A stretch of 64,000 nt of DNA, taken from the NCBI GenBank assembly GCA_018340375.1, contig JAFFJZ010000002.1, forward strand, positions 19,362,001-19,426,000, written 5' to 3'. Below the pieces are notes generated by a model, which was given only the letters and a program-made list of their open reading frames with translations, did no database searches and was not told where the DNA came from. Shown in pieces: positions 34,470 through 46,032 of the stretch (positions within the stretch are counted from its first letter, which is position 1; every line of letters starts with the position of its first letter). The DNA comes from Gonatopus flavifemur. Taxonomy: Eukaryota > Arthropoda > Insecta > Hymenoptera > Dryinidae. A program made the translations under genes and the position numbers.

Positions 34470-35680
34470 CCCTGGTGGAAATATTTCTCCGAATTTTCTC
34501 CGTTTTTTTCCGATTTTGTTCGGGAATTTCTCCGAATTTTATACCAGATTGAGACGTTTCCTCGAAACACTTCGCTCATAGTCACTTCTCCGAATTGGAA
34601 GATTCAGATTTTTCCCGAATTTCTCCTCGAAAGATCACATTTTTCTCCGAATTATTCATTCGTCCAACGTAATTTATTTCATTATCGAAATATTTCTCCA
34701 ATCTTTTCCGACTTACTCCGAAATTTTCTCCGATTTATCCAGATTTTCTCTGAATTTCATATTGTATTCACGAACTTCTCCGAAATACTCCGCCTCAAAT
34801 GATTTTTCTGAATCAAAAGTTCAGATTTCCTCCGAATTCTTTCTGAAGTGATCATAGTATTCTTCGAATTATTCATATTCTTAACATAATTCATTCCATA
34901 GCCGAATATTTTTCCGAATTTCTCCTAACTACTTCTGAGGGAGGATTGGAACTGTTCTATCCAACCTTTGACAATCCCCCCGATTTCCTCCGGAAATTCT
35001 CCAATGTATGGAAATTTGAATATAGATAAAGTTTGGAGAAATTTGGAGAGGCAGGTCCTTCCCACCTTTTTTCGTGGCCATTCGAAAACAATCGGAATAA
35101 TCCATCACGCGTTCAAATGTTGGCGAGTGATCCAAATTCCTCTGAATTTTCTTGAAAAATACATGTCAATAAATCTTCAAACATATATCCGATTTCCTCC
35201 GAATTTTCCCTCAGTCTGACAAAAAATCATGCCTAGAAATCCACTAAATCCTCTATTTGTTACATGTTTTCGGAGGAATTCGGAGGAAATCGGAATACTC
35301 GGATCGATTGAACAATTCAAGTAATTTATATGACTTTCTCTAAATTGCATCTGAGAAGATGTGGAAATAGTTGCATTCAATTTCTGAAAATTTCCCGGAT
35401 TCTCTCCGAACATTCCCTGATATATATTGAACACATATATGGATGAAATTCGGAGAAATTCGAAGGAAATCGGTATGATTCACTCTCAAAATTTAGGGAG
35501 AAAGTGTTCAACTTTTGACAAAAAATCACAAGTTCTTTCGAATATGTTGCATTCGAAAGAATGCAAGAATATAAGTCCCAACGAATATGATCATCGAATT
35601 CCTTCGACCTTGGTGCTCTGCTTGACAATAATTTTTCTAATTCGATCCTGAATTCTCCCGGAGAACTACCTTAATATCAT
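34470..35680. repeat. TCCGAATT array with inverted second half
   Basis: From 34480 to 34930 TTTCTCCGAATT variants recur on the plus strand; a unit of about 190-215 bp is seen twice (34580-34700 and 34775-34915, sharing AAGATTCAGATTT-like and GAATTATTCAT blocks). From about 35270 the word appears mostly inverted (ATTCGGAGAAATTCG, TCGGAGGAAATCGG). A large imperfect foldback is therefore possible, centred near 35.2 kb. Mirrored frames on both strands are discarded. Confidence 0.7.
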
Positions 35681-37014
35681 GAATGGCTGATTCAAGTAAT
35701 TTAAATTTCTTCGAATTCCGTAAAGGATTAATTTTTGCTGCCTTATAAGGAGCGACAAGTTAGATAGCGTAGGGGCGGAAAAAAACAAGTCCTCCCCTGA
35801 ACATATATCTCATCCAAACAAACTGAATTCCAGAAAAGAATATTTGCTATCAAGGATTCAACACAAATCTCTCATCAATCTGTATTTTTTCAAAATCATT
35901 GAAGTTCTGGATTGCATAGTTTGTATTACTTTTGCGAAATCTCTCCCATATTGTAATGTTGGAACCAGTTATGTCGACAAACACAGAAACTGAAAAGGTG
36001 AGAATTTGGTTAAAAAGATTCGATTTGTCTAACGAACCACCTATAAAACATGTTATTCCAGTTTCTATCGAAACCGCGATCAGATTCGCATAACGCATTC
36101 AGAACGTCATCGACTTCAGCTCATTCAATGGCGAGGCCCGTTATTCGATGTGTCGAGCAAATTAGGTCACAAACAGTTTCCAAATCCCACCTTCTACGTT
36201 ATTCAAATTCTTCCTCCGTCAAATAAACATACCTGATTCGTCCTTCGACTAACGTGATTTCGAATTTGTATCGAAACTATTCCCGTACGAATACCAATCA
36301 TTTAAATGGAAAATTGCTCCCTTCTTCTGTTTTACGAAAATCGATTTAACTTTTAAAGTTGGGAAACTGATGCTCTTCTGTTGTGATTGCTCGTTACACA
36401 ATTTTTGTGTGTACACATCCTTTTTGCGCATCCCGAGACTTTTGAAACATTCAATATGGAAGTCAAAACAGGATTCAGATCATAAAGATAATTTGTCATC
36501 GATGCATTTTTGATTGATACGTTCATCTGTGGTACGAATACGCGATAGCGAAGTCGAAAGATATTGGTTCATTGTAACCGCCAATTCTTCTCGCGTCTGA
36601 CTCGTTGTGACCTTAATCTACTGTGAAGCAAAGACTTCGTGGAAAGTACGTGGTACATGAAATCAAGCATCACCTACGGTCCACGGTTCGTAGTGTGTAT
36701 CCGTAACGTTGTGTATCTGAAAGAACATCACTTTTGCAATCCTGAACCGTAAAGAGTGGGGATAAAGTATATCCCTCTTGAGACAGTTGGAATGGGTCGG
36801 TGTTTACCCATAGCAATATATTACGAACAACTCTTACTCCGTTGGATACTCATATTTTAGAATAACGTTTTCTTCACGATTTATTCATGAAAATTATTCA
36901 ATTTGATCTCTCCTCACTTAAAAAATGAATATTACCGAAGAATGAGAAATCATACAATGCGATGTATGAACCATTATGTTGCAACCATGCTCCTTGAATT
37001 AAAAAGAACACACA
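35681..37014. other. unassigned DNA
   Basis: No recognised repeat or gene. Confidence 0.4.
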
Positions 37015-37250
37015 AAAAAATAAAATAGCTGTAGCAGCGACTTAATTTTTTAGCACCGTTTTTCTGGTGCTATAGCTGAAATAATTGCAGCTGTAGCTAT
37101 TCTTCAGCTGTCACAGTAAGAATTCGTAGCTGTAATTGCACAGGTTTTGTGGTTGATATTTAGATAGCTAGATAATTTAACTGTAGTTGCCGGAATCATT
37201 TTCGTAAATAGTTGAAAATCAAATAAATCAGTAGTTTCTGCAATTACCCT
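37015..37250. repeat. AGCTGTAGCT word array, copy 1
   Basis: ATAGCTGTAGCAGCG, GCAGCTGTAGCTATT, CAGCTGTCACAG and GTAGCTGTAATTG recur within 130 bp, then TAACTGTAGTTGC. The same word set fills 61747-61930 and 62030-62190. Ends look like worn CAC-class termini but are not convincing. Confidence 0.5.
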
Positions 37251-38269
37251 TCTTTCCGTCGATGTAGTATGAGAATACATGAACTCTTGGTCTGAGGAGA
37301 TGGTTGTGCAGTACGAATTTGTGCAATGTCAAAGGCGATTCAATGTTCCATTTCAAATCATCCCATAGTGTAAATGTGAACATTGTTTATTCATTTCTTA
37401 GAATCTCTCCTGGTACGATAGTCTAATTCAATGAATTTTGCATTCGTTTGAACTGACGTTTAACGTTTTCAGGTTTCTGACATTATACTTAGACGCGCTT
37501 ATTTACGTCGAATTATTATTTCAAAGGATACATTCACTCTGAATTGTGTACAACGGATTCATGACATTGCACTGAATAATTGATTTCTATGATAAGGAAA
37601 AGTGATAAGGAGTTACGATAAATAACACGTTTTAACGATTCAGATTTACCGATTGCTTCCATTGAATTCAAATATTTCATATAATCATCGAAAGATACTT
37701 GACAATGTTAATTCCCACCATAAGAAAACTGTCAGCTCATTAGAAGAAAAAACTGATAATACACATCCATGTTATTTTATCGACAATTTAACTTCCATCT
37801 TCATGCATCCTCATAAGGTGTAATGAATGATAATGCAACAATATAAAAAGAGTATATATATGTAAAGTAGCAAAGAGTGATTCTGACGGAATACATTGTT
37901 TTTTATTGTAAAATATATATAATATTTTGCTCGATATTCCATAGAAATTGTGTAGAAAAACAACCCCTCCTTCTAAGGAAAAATAAAAGAAAAAAAAATC
38001 GAAAATCGTCAATTTCCGATCCTACTTATACAATATTCACGTTGAGGTGACACGTGAAAACATACGAATCACATTGTGACGTCGTTTCATACCCTGTAAA
38101 CACAATTCTGCTCAGAAAAAGTATTTGCGTTTCCTTAGACACTGGAATGAATGATGTCAAGTGTGACGTTTCGTTTCAAAGACCCTATCGCGTTGATATA
38201 TGATGATATCGTAAATTGAAGAATTTACCCTCACATATACCTTTCGCTCGTCGGAAGACCAAGGTTCGG
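37251..38269. other. unassigned AT-rich DNA
   Basis: Nothing I can name; a frame of 74 codons at 37788-38012 (minus) is Phe-rich AT sequence. Confidence 0.4.
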
Positions 38270-38775
38270 GTTTTCTAGGTTGAGGAACGCGGGTCACAGA
38301 TTATTAACATTAAAATAACAAGACAAGGTTTTAAATGTTAACAAATCAAATTGACATTTATTGAAGTATTTTTCATTACAAACGATCGAACTGGTCAGTT
38401 CGTGAATAGACAAGAGCAAAATTGAAGTAAGATTTTGACAATATCATACAGACTAGGAATATTTACGGTTTAAGAACCCTAAGTCGACTATTCCTAACGT
38501 GTGCACACGTGTTCTGCGCGAAGACGTTAAATGGTTGGAAATTCGACCGGATCCAACGGAAACAAGGCGTATAGACTATTACGCGGTAACTCTACATAGC
38601 ATGACAAGGCGCGGTTACAACGGAATAATGCGCGCGGCGATTGTAAACGACCGATTCCTCCGCGAACCAATCGCGTGGCTCGAAAATCTAGAATTATCCT
38701 AGTGACAAACTAAACTTCGGCCAATGAAAAGGCGACCGTGCGTCTCATAAGGAGACCAATCACGCCGCAGATCTG

Positions 38776-39202
38776 CACGGAAAGAACTCTGAAGCTACCG
38801 TAGTATGTGAGCCTGTCGCACTATAGTAGCTTGGCTGCCCACATACGAGCGTAGTGCCGCTGTGTACTAAAGTTGATTCGACAGTCAGCCAATGTGGTAT
38901 GACGAAGCGCCGAACTGAATTTGCTCCCGTGTAATACCACGATGGTATGGCTCAGGAGCAAACAGGCCTCGACGCGCGTACTCGTGCTGCTCCCCACCAC
39001 GCGCATCGAGGCCTGTTTGCTCCTGAGCCATACCATCGTGGTATTACACGGGAGCAAATTCAGTTCGGCGCTTCGTCATACCACATTGGCTGACTGTCGA
39101 ATCAACTTTAGTACACAGCGGCACTACGCTCGTATGTGGGCAGCCAAGCTACTATAGTGCGACAGGCTCACATACTACGGTAGCTTCAGAGTTCTTTCCG
39201 TG
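38776..39202. mobile_element. 427-bp near-perfect palindrome, CACGG-ended, TG duplication
   Basis: Arms of about 204 bp match almost without error around a loop of roughly 20 bp centred at 38989. Ends are CACGGAAAGAACTCTGAAGC and its inverse. TG lies outside both (38774-38775, 39203-39204). Near-identity of the arms produces the same 78-codon frame on opposite strands, which is an artefact of symmetry. The ends and the TG duplication place it in the CACGG MITE class. Arms this long and clean imply recent origin or arm-to-arm gene conversion. Confidence 0.85.
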
Positions 39203-39496
39203 TGGAGATCTTGAAAGCTAATTGGCTACCGAGTGCCCTGAGGGATTCGGAAGGAATCCGTCCAAGATCTAACGGAAAAATCAAGCAGTTTGCCTTGTAA
39301 GGCCGAGTTCAACAGTATTTTCAGCCGTGAGAGGGTGGCTGCTATCTAACCCCATGGGCTGGATCTTGCCCCTAATGACGTAGGAGTTTTATCACCATCC
39401 CCGTCATGTGGTGCCGTAACCAGCGTTTACTCTGACGCAGCGGTTTCTCTCCAGCTGACCACCCTCTGCCCTAAATCAAAGCCTAGCTAACTTTGG

Positions 39497-39944
39497 ATGC
39501 AAGCACCCAACGGACTTGAACTATCGCTTTGCTTAGTGGAGCAATTCTCTCACCTTGCAAGATCACGGTTGTTGCGGATTCTCGATCGGGATAGTGAAGT
39601 GAAGAATACCTCTCGGGTACCTCCTCTTATTCCCGGCTTGAATTATTTTCAAGTCACGGGCGACTCCGACACCTATCGGTTGCCGCGTAAACCAGGGTCG
39701 ACCTCGATACTATCGATCGTCTCGCTTGAGGATCGCATTGAGCACACCCTGCACATGCGCGGTGAGTCTCCGTGAAAAGCAACATGGCTGACTAGGTTTG
39801 TTTACAACCTGTCATCCTTTCCGCGTCACGTTGTTAATGATTATTTATTCGCGAGTGTCAAGTGAAAAACCACCTTCCAGTGATGAGAAGTGTTCTCGAG
39901 AGCTGAAATTACCCGGAAACTCCCCTCGCGATCATCTGGCTTAA
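39497..39944 (+). CDS. hypothetical spliced frame in the CpG-rich island
   Basis: A plus-strand frame opens at ATG 39497 (MQAPNGLELSLCLVEQ). A strong donor, GCG|GTGAGTC, falls at 39761/39762. Joining to an acceptor after GCGAG at 39855 keeps the frame open through VSSEKPPSSDEKCSRELKLP to TAA at 39942-39944, giving 117 residues. The join is inferred. The acceptor lacks a strong pyrimidine tract, and introns continue after the stop, which is unusual for a protein-coding message. No domain is recognised. It may instead be part of a noncoding transcript. Confidence 0.25.
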
Positions 39945-40470
39945 GTTCATACTCAGGTAACCTATAGTTTACATGTACAATTTGCATTCTCTTGTCTCTA
40001 TTCGTTCTTATTATCTAATGTTCTTACTTACAGGTGACTATTTGGGCCTCCGTGTGGTGAGTAATGTATCGTCCTTTTGTTCGCTCTTCATCGACCTTTA
40101 TTAACTTTCTTTATTTTACAGACTAAATTTCCCTCGGGTCACCAGCGCTGGACTAGTTGGTGACTACAGACGGTATGCCACCCCTATCTTTATTCATTCA
40201 CTTTTAATTATCGAATTCTTTTTGTCTAACCGCTAATTATCTACAGGTTTTACCTTCAGTGACTGGTGAGACGAGGGAGCAGGATTTCACCCTACCAAAA
40301 TTAATATGGTTACGGTAAGGTTCTGTCGATTCCATCCTAACCCTTATAAAGAGCGTTACATTAATCTTGTTTATTTGTTGCAAGTTACTGGGTTTCCTGA
40401 CGAGTCCGTCCCAATACTTCAACTTTGACGGGCTCGTCACACAAGAGAAGGGACGTGAAGTAGTTGGAAT
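39856..40470 (+). other. series of short exons with consensus splice sites
   Basis: Donors and acceptors alternate at usable distances: donor CAG|GTAACC at 39957; acceptor TTCTTACTTACAG before 40034; donor GTG|GTGAGT at 40057; acceptor CTTTATTTTACAG before 40122; donor ACG|GTATGC at 40173; acceptor AATTATCTACAG before 40247; donor ACG|GTAAGG at 40315; weaker acceptor GTTGCAAG before 40385. Implied exons are 23, 51 and 68 nt with introns of 66-77 nt. One frame reads through exons 40034-40172 (SGDYLGLRVTKFPSGHQRW) before a stop. The regular alternation is hard to get by chance, but no product is recognised. Confidence 0.45.
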
Positions 40471-40556
40471 GAATTTTTCCAAAAAGTTTCCATACAGGGA
40501 AGTGGGTAATTTTTATAGTGAAGTAGTTATAGTATAACTCATCGTCTAAATCATCA

Positions 40557-40846
40557 CACAGAGGAAAAAAATTTGCTGACGCCACAATTCGAGGTATTAC
40601 ATACGGAATAGCAAATCTTTTTGCTGAGCTTGTTCAAAATTCGCTGCCACAGCTGAATGGGTTGCTGAGAGAGCAACATGATTAACTGGATTAGCAAAAT
40701 TTTTCAGTGTTATATACAGAATAGCAAACATTTTTTGCTGCCACAGCTAAAAAATTTCTCTCGTAGCTAATAAAATTTGCTGCTTCAGCAAAAGTTACCC
40801 GGCAGAATCAGCTGTCGCTGTCATAACGAATTTCTTTTCCCCCGTG
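40557..40846. mobile_element. CAC-ended MITE filled with AGCAAA/TTTGCT words, CA duplication
   Basis: Left CACAGAGGAAAAAAATTTGC and right end, inverse CACGGGGGAAAAGAAATTCG, with CA outside both (40555-40556, 40847-40848). Words TTTGCTG, CAGCAAA and GCTGCCACAGC recur throughout. Confidence 0.65.
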
Positions 40847-41027
40847 CAGTATTATATAACAGATCAGCAAACAAATTTTGCTGAAGGAGCGAACACTTTC
40901 TGCTGCCACAGATGGGAAATTGCTATAGTAACAAGGTTGCTGTGATAGCAAATAATCTGCTGCTCCAGCAAAAGGGACCCAGCTAAATCAGCTTTCGCTG
41001 TCATAGCGAATTCCTGTTTTCTCCGTG
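40847..41027. repeat. AGCAAA/TTTGCT word array adjoining the previous MITE
   Basis: A second, shorter block repeats the same order of words (TATATAACAGATCAGCAAAC, then GCTGCCACAG, GCTCCAGCAAAAGGGACCC and GCTGTCATAGCGAATT) and ends in TTTTCTCCGTG followed by TA. It looks like a tandem partial copy of 40557-40846. Confidence 0.6.
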
Positions 41028-41389
41028 TATAAAATATAAATTCAGCTGATTCAATCCGAATTCAAATTGCATCTTGGTTTAATCCTCAATTAAGTTTGAA
41101 GATGCTCGAATTGAGATTTGATAATTCTCCAGCTGAAAATTTCCAGCCAGCACCTGAACAAGTCACATCGAAAGTAAGGCGGATCTATTCGAATGGCATG
41201 GTAATTCAAATAGGAACTCAATGTAAGACATGAGATTTCAAATGGAACTTCGCCGGGTGCTATGGGGCCCTAAACGAGGGAGATTCATGAGTGAGACTAC
41301 GCAATTCCATATCCATTGTTCAGATAAATTTTCATGAGTGCCCGAAAAAAATCAAAAATCTTGAAAACTCCCGAGCAGAAAAATTGTAT
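41028..41389. other. unassigned DNA
   Basis: Nothing recognisable except the start of a direct repeat (41320-41395, with TTGAAAACTCCCGAGCAGAA) that recurs diverged at 41775-41845. Confidence 0.4.
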
Positions 41390-42450
41390 GGCTAGCCTCG
41401 TGTTCATTATGGGCCTGATCTGGCAGTGATAGGACTCACCTTATTTTCGAACACCTGATCTGGTTCTGGTGAGCCCATGATTCGACACGTGTGATTAGGG
41501 TTAACTAGATCTGACCCTGCTACCCTAGTAGGAATTTTGATATGGAAAACATCAGGCCCAGATCAAGCATGCCTGATTTCTGTTCAGGGTCTGACTTGAG
41601 TATTTGATAAGGCCCTGACAAAGATATAAGGCAGGGAAAAGACAAGGTCCTGATCAGGAAAACCAAACGTTCAGGATCTGATCAGGGTAGTAATTGAATT
41701 CCCAATCAGGACCTGATCCGGGTGGTAGCGGAATTCCCAATCACGAACTCATCTAAGCTATATTCTAACATTCAATTTAATTTTCATGGAATTCACCTCT
41801 CATACAATTTTTTGAAACTCCCCCAACAGAAGAAATTCTACTGATGATCCAAATCGACCTCAGTTGAAGATTTAAAAGAGACGGGTACTACAGTAGTACA
41901 TTTTTAATGAGTCCTGTGAAAATTCTGGATAGTTTGATACATCCATCGTTCTGAATCGATCAGGTCCTGATTCGGCTGTCTTGTCGGTGATCACATGATT
42001 GAAATACGGATGAGCCAAGGCAATCCTGATCAGGTCCTGATCAAGATATCTTGCCAGTTACCTCACAATTCAAATACGGACGAGTCAAGGCAATCCTGAT
42101 CAGGTTCTGATAGGAATATCATGTCTGAGTTACCGAAAGGGAAAATCTGACTGCGACCTGTCAACAACCTTGCGTTACATTGTTGTAAGGTCCTAAACAG
42201 GATGCCCTCTCAGGACTTGATAAGGTAATTAAAAGTTTTCCTTGATTAGGAGTTCCCTATTGCAGCCTTACGAGGGCCATGCCTCTAATAAGGAATTCCC
42301 GGTTAAATTTCTACTAGAGTAGGTTTGTAATTTGACATGCCCTATCACAGTTCATTACATCGGGCTCTGATACAACGGTGTGTTATATTCCATATCAGGG
42401 CCTGATTTGAGAGATAAGGCTCCCCAAATCTGGTCCTAATGGAACACCCA
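41390..42450. repeat. CCTGATCAGG word array
   Basis: Variants of CCTGATCAGG, TCAGGTCCTGATC and CAGGACCTGATC occur at least fifteen times across 1 kb, many being perfect or near-perfect palindromes. A block GGCAATCCTGATCAGGTCCT occurs twice in tandem (about 42020 and 42090). I did not find convincing outer TIRs. No coding frame. Confidence 0.75.
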
Positions 42451-43616
42451 ATATGAATTTCTATTCAGGCGATTTCGATCTTCATCACGAAAACCGCTCT
42501 TGACAATCGAAGGATGTTCAAAACGAAGAATTGGAACAGCTCAATCAGAACTCGCAAACAAACTTGAATCATTCACATCATCTTGATATAATGCAAATGT
42601 TTTGGATCATCGCCATTTTTCAGTGGTAAAATCCTTCAGTGGTAGCACACAACATGTTGGAAATGCTGAGAAGGTTCTTGGAAGTTCCGAGCATGTTCTA
42701 TAATCATTCTCAGTATCTTCGAATGAGACCGATACATTCTATGCATGATCACAGAACAAAAGCAGAATATTTGAAAAGTTCTTGTGCTATTTAAGACATC
42801 ATTTAGTTGATATCTAGTAGAATTCACTCGAGGAACTCGAAAAAAGCATTAACGAGTTTATCAGCTCGAAACCATCATGCTTTTTCCAAAAGAAAAAACG
42901 CGAGTTATCCGAAAGATGATAGAAATGTGTGGAAAGTAGCGGAGATTGTTTCTAATATCGTGCGATGATCTGTTGGTTTTTGTATTAATTGTACGATATA
43001 TTTTCTTTGAGAAACCCGAGAATTGAGTTGAATAACTAACATTATAATTATATTGAAAAGAGATGATTTGAAAACAAGTTTATACGAATATATTAAAATA
43101 AATTTTGATCGGGATTGATTTTCATATTTTCTTGTAGAAAATAAGAGAAAAGTTGTATCACATAACAACATTTCTGCAACCAACAAAAACTTTATACATT
43201 AATCAAAGAAAGGTTGATAATATGTTTCAATTCTCAGTTATGAAACTCAACAATGTTGACACAAAAAGTAATATATCATTAGAAATTGATTACAAGTTGT
43301 TACCGATAATAATACATATATTATGAAACATTAAAAGTACGTGAAAAATAAGTACATTTATATTATTATCAATTAGAGCATTACGCATCTAATAATCATC
43401 GCACCTGTACGCCGGTTTTCATTTCCCACATTTCTAACGAACTCATCGTACAATTTATGTTCGATAATGATGTATCCTTGAATATCGATATGCTGGGAAT
43501 GGAAGAAATCACAGGTTTTCAAACCGTATATTATTCCGAACGAAAGTAGGTGGATAAAATTGTAATTAAGATTAACCTGAAAAAGAAGTTAGAAGTCAGA
43601 GGAAAAGAAGAACATG
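42451..43616. other. unassigned AT-rich DNA
   Basis: No gene or repeat recognised. Confidence 0.4.
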
Positions 43617-43816
43617 TATAAAGCCCCATTATTGTCTTTTGAGACAACGATCCACATCCTGTATAGATTCTCTTTGTGTATCCGAGAGTTAGAGGTCGAC
43701 GGACGTATACGACCTTCCAAAACGATCTCGTCTCCAACCTTCTAGAAGGCTCGTCGTGAGTGAAACAACGCTCACGATTCCTGAATGACCTTGAAAGAAG
43801 GGATTTTCGTACTCTT

Positions 43817-43824
43817 TGACGTCA
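43817..43824. promoter_or_regulatory. perfect CRE/ATF palindrome TGACGTCA
   Basis: The full 8-bp cAMP-response element lies in a GC-balanced stretch about 1 kb upstream of a strong donor site at 44803. A heat-shock-element-like TTCTAGAAGGC lies nearby at 43739-43749. One 8-mer is weak evidence alone; its placement ahead of a candidate 5' exon raises interest. Confidence 0.35.
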
Positions 43825-43883
43825 CTCCCTTTAATCACGTCGTGAATATCAGCGTTTTTTCTTGATTTTCTGCGGTGTCCGAG

Positions 43884-43918
43884 AGAAGAAGAAGTAGAAG
43901 AAGAAGAAGAAGAAGAAA
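43884..43918 (+). repeat. GAA microsatellite
   Basis: Runs of GAA with two interruptions (GTA and a final AAAG). It encodes the poly-serine stretch seen in a minus-strand frame, which is therefore probably spurious. Confidence 0.9.
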
Positions 43919-44208
43919 AGTAAGTGGTTAAGCAAAGTGGGGAGAACTTACACATCGGACCTTGACTCTCCATCATAAGTTAAACACGAGTTTTGAACCG
44001 ATGCAATGTTGTTACTCAGTGTTTACAACCAGAGTAAAAGATCCCCTCTGAAAGTCTTCCACCGATTTTGTGCGTCCCATACACGTACTCCCACCAACGG
44101 GTTGGGGAGCGTTGTTGGATATACCCCACTTGGTTAGCCAATACTTAAGTCGTGACTTTGGTATGCCTCTTACTACTCACTCTGTATCGGCCGATGGACC
44201 TATATGTA

Positions 44209-44300
44209 CATATATATATATATATATATATATAATAGATAGTACATCGAGATAATAGTTTTATATATAATATATATATATATAAAAATATATATGTATC
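44209..44300. repeat. TA microsatellite, two runs
   Basis: Alternating TA at 44209-44234 and again at 44261-44300, separated by a more complex 25 bp. Confidence 0.9.
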
Positions 44301-44442
44301 ATATGAATGTAGGTGTGCGATCGGACCCAAATATAATGTGACAAATTTGGAATTTCACGGAAAAGGTTGAATGAAAAGAGAATCAATTTTTGAAGTTGTG
44401 ATCGTATCGTGCCAATAATAATAACCGATTATTATTCTTACT

Positions 44443-44802
44443 TCAGTGCTGTGTTTTGAATTTTTTTTGGTGCAGTTGGATTTCTCTCCTCCTCATTGTA
44501 TTCTCCTTCTCATGAAGATTACATCCGGAGGAGGAACTCGATTTTCCGCTGACTTTGGAAATTCAAAAGAAAAGAAAAATAGTGTATGAAAGAGATAATC
44601 GAATGATTGCAGTTTCAGACGTTTGAAAAGTGCGATCGTTGAAATTCTGATCCAAGAAATTTCGCTCAGTGAGTTTCTCGACGTTGAATCCGGTATCCAT
44701 AAGTCTCGAATACGTGGTGAATTGTGAAGTGTATTTTACCTAGTGTTTGACTTTGACTCGAAGATTTTGTATTATCCACTTCGAAAGGAAGGAACGCAAC
44801 AG
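44443..44802 (+). other. candidate 5' noncoding exon of a host gene
   Basis: The stretch ends in GCAACAG|GTAAGATTC, an excellent donor at 44802/44803. TCAGT initiator-like motifs lie at about 44442 (ACTTCAGTGC) and 44667 (GCTCAGTGAG). The interval is less AT-rich than its flanks and free of repeats. The next exon is not identified in the window, so any coding part would be far downstream. Both boundaries other than the donor are guesses. Confidence 0.3.
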
Positions 44803-46032
44803 GTAAGATTCGTCTCATTTTCAAACCGGAGTCGTATTCTTTCTTTTCTTCTCTTTTTTCGAAGAATCGGCATAGGACGTTGGAGGAAATGAAAATATTT
44901 CTCTCTGGAGGTTCTAATTATACAAGTTTTGAGATAACCTTGGCAAAAGAAAACAACAACTGTTATTTACGAGTTGAAAGATTTTGTCCGGCTTGATGCA
45001 ACTTCGATACCTGTGATAGAGGTAAAAAGTGTGTCGTCGGATAAAAGTTGTGCCAATAGCGGATGGAGATATGATTGAAATGAATCCCAACTTCCTCACC
45101 TGTTGTACATGTACGTAGGACGGTGAAAACGATGAATTTCGTAGTACCGATACTTTGTGTATCGAACTCTTCTCCAATAAGTAAGTAGGTCAACTCTTAT
45201 TGCAATCTTGCACTACTTACCACTCTACGTGAGGAAAAAGTAATGACCGACCGTCTTGGATCACAATAAACGCTGCCAATGACGAATCTGTGAAAATGTT
45301 TTCGCAGCAATTTTGTAATTAACGATCCCCCGTTAGAAATATCCCTCGTGCGTCGATGTGAAATACAAGAAGAATTAGGAATCTGTTTCGTAAAAGTATG
45401 AAACTTGTGCTCGATAGCGTTACTCTTGTACTCGTTTCAAATCTAAATGTGCGTTTCGGTCGAATTTACTGAAAAAAGAAAGAAATTATACCGAAAGTGG
45501 AGATTTCTGTTTGTACACATCGATGCTTCGGTGAACATGAACGATGGGAGAACAGCGATGCGTCTGATTTCTAAATGGCACAAGGACAGATTTGGAGTAG
45601 GATGGATCGCAGGATATCCTGTTGATCATTTATCGTTTCAAATTTGTTGCTTAGTGTATTTTGTTTATTTGGGATAATAAGAATTTTTCAAAATTGATGC
45701 GAGAGAATTACTTGGTATACGCATTTGAACTTGACTCTCTAAACTTTGTTTCAAAAGTCCATCCAATGGAACAACCTCAAATTTGAGTGACGTGAAGGAA
45801 GAATCGTAATTTTTCGTAAATGAGACAACCATCAGATGAGATGACTAACAGACCTTTCAAGGTTAAATCAATTCATTCCACGTGAATTATTTTCAACGTG
45901 AACCAAAGAATATTTTTGTACAAGGATTCTGTATAAATTATATACATTTTTTGTCGTAAATCAAGAGCAAATTTCAAAACAAATTGCTGAGATTCTCTTT
46001 TCTTCTTCTTTTTGTTTCCTCAGAAAATAATG
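44803..46032. other. unassigned, possibly intronic DNA
   Basis: Single-copy-looking. A 76-codon plus-strand frame at 45447 (MCVSVEFTEKRKKLYRKWRF...) has no recognised family. Confidence 0.35.

Larger units (their letters stand above)
38270..40470. other. CpG-rich island in AT-rich surroundings
   Basis: Base composition changes abruptly: CG dinucleotides such as GCGCG, CGCGG and CGAACG are frequent, whereas the neighbouring kilobases have few. The island holds a 427-bp palindrome (38776-39202), a 92-codon open frame at 39497, and a series of good splice sites (39761-40385). It could be the exon-dense end of a host gene or an unclassified large transposon. No reverse transcriptase, gag, integrase or transposase motif is visible. 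Confidence 0.6.

Noticed and set aside
38821..39157. Two 78-codon frames with nearly the same protein on opposite strands
   Set aside because: They are mirror images produced by the palindrome at 38776-39202.
38270..40470. Solo LTR or retrovirus-like element
   Set aside because: A GTGACCCGCG stretch near 38290 (minus strand) recalls a primer-binding region, but no TG...CA boundaries with a target duplication and no gag, protease, reverse transcriptase or integrase motif were found.
43689..43976. 95-codon minus-strand frame with a poly-serine stretch
   Set aside because: The serines come from a GAA microsatellite; there is no splice support or family resemblance.
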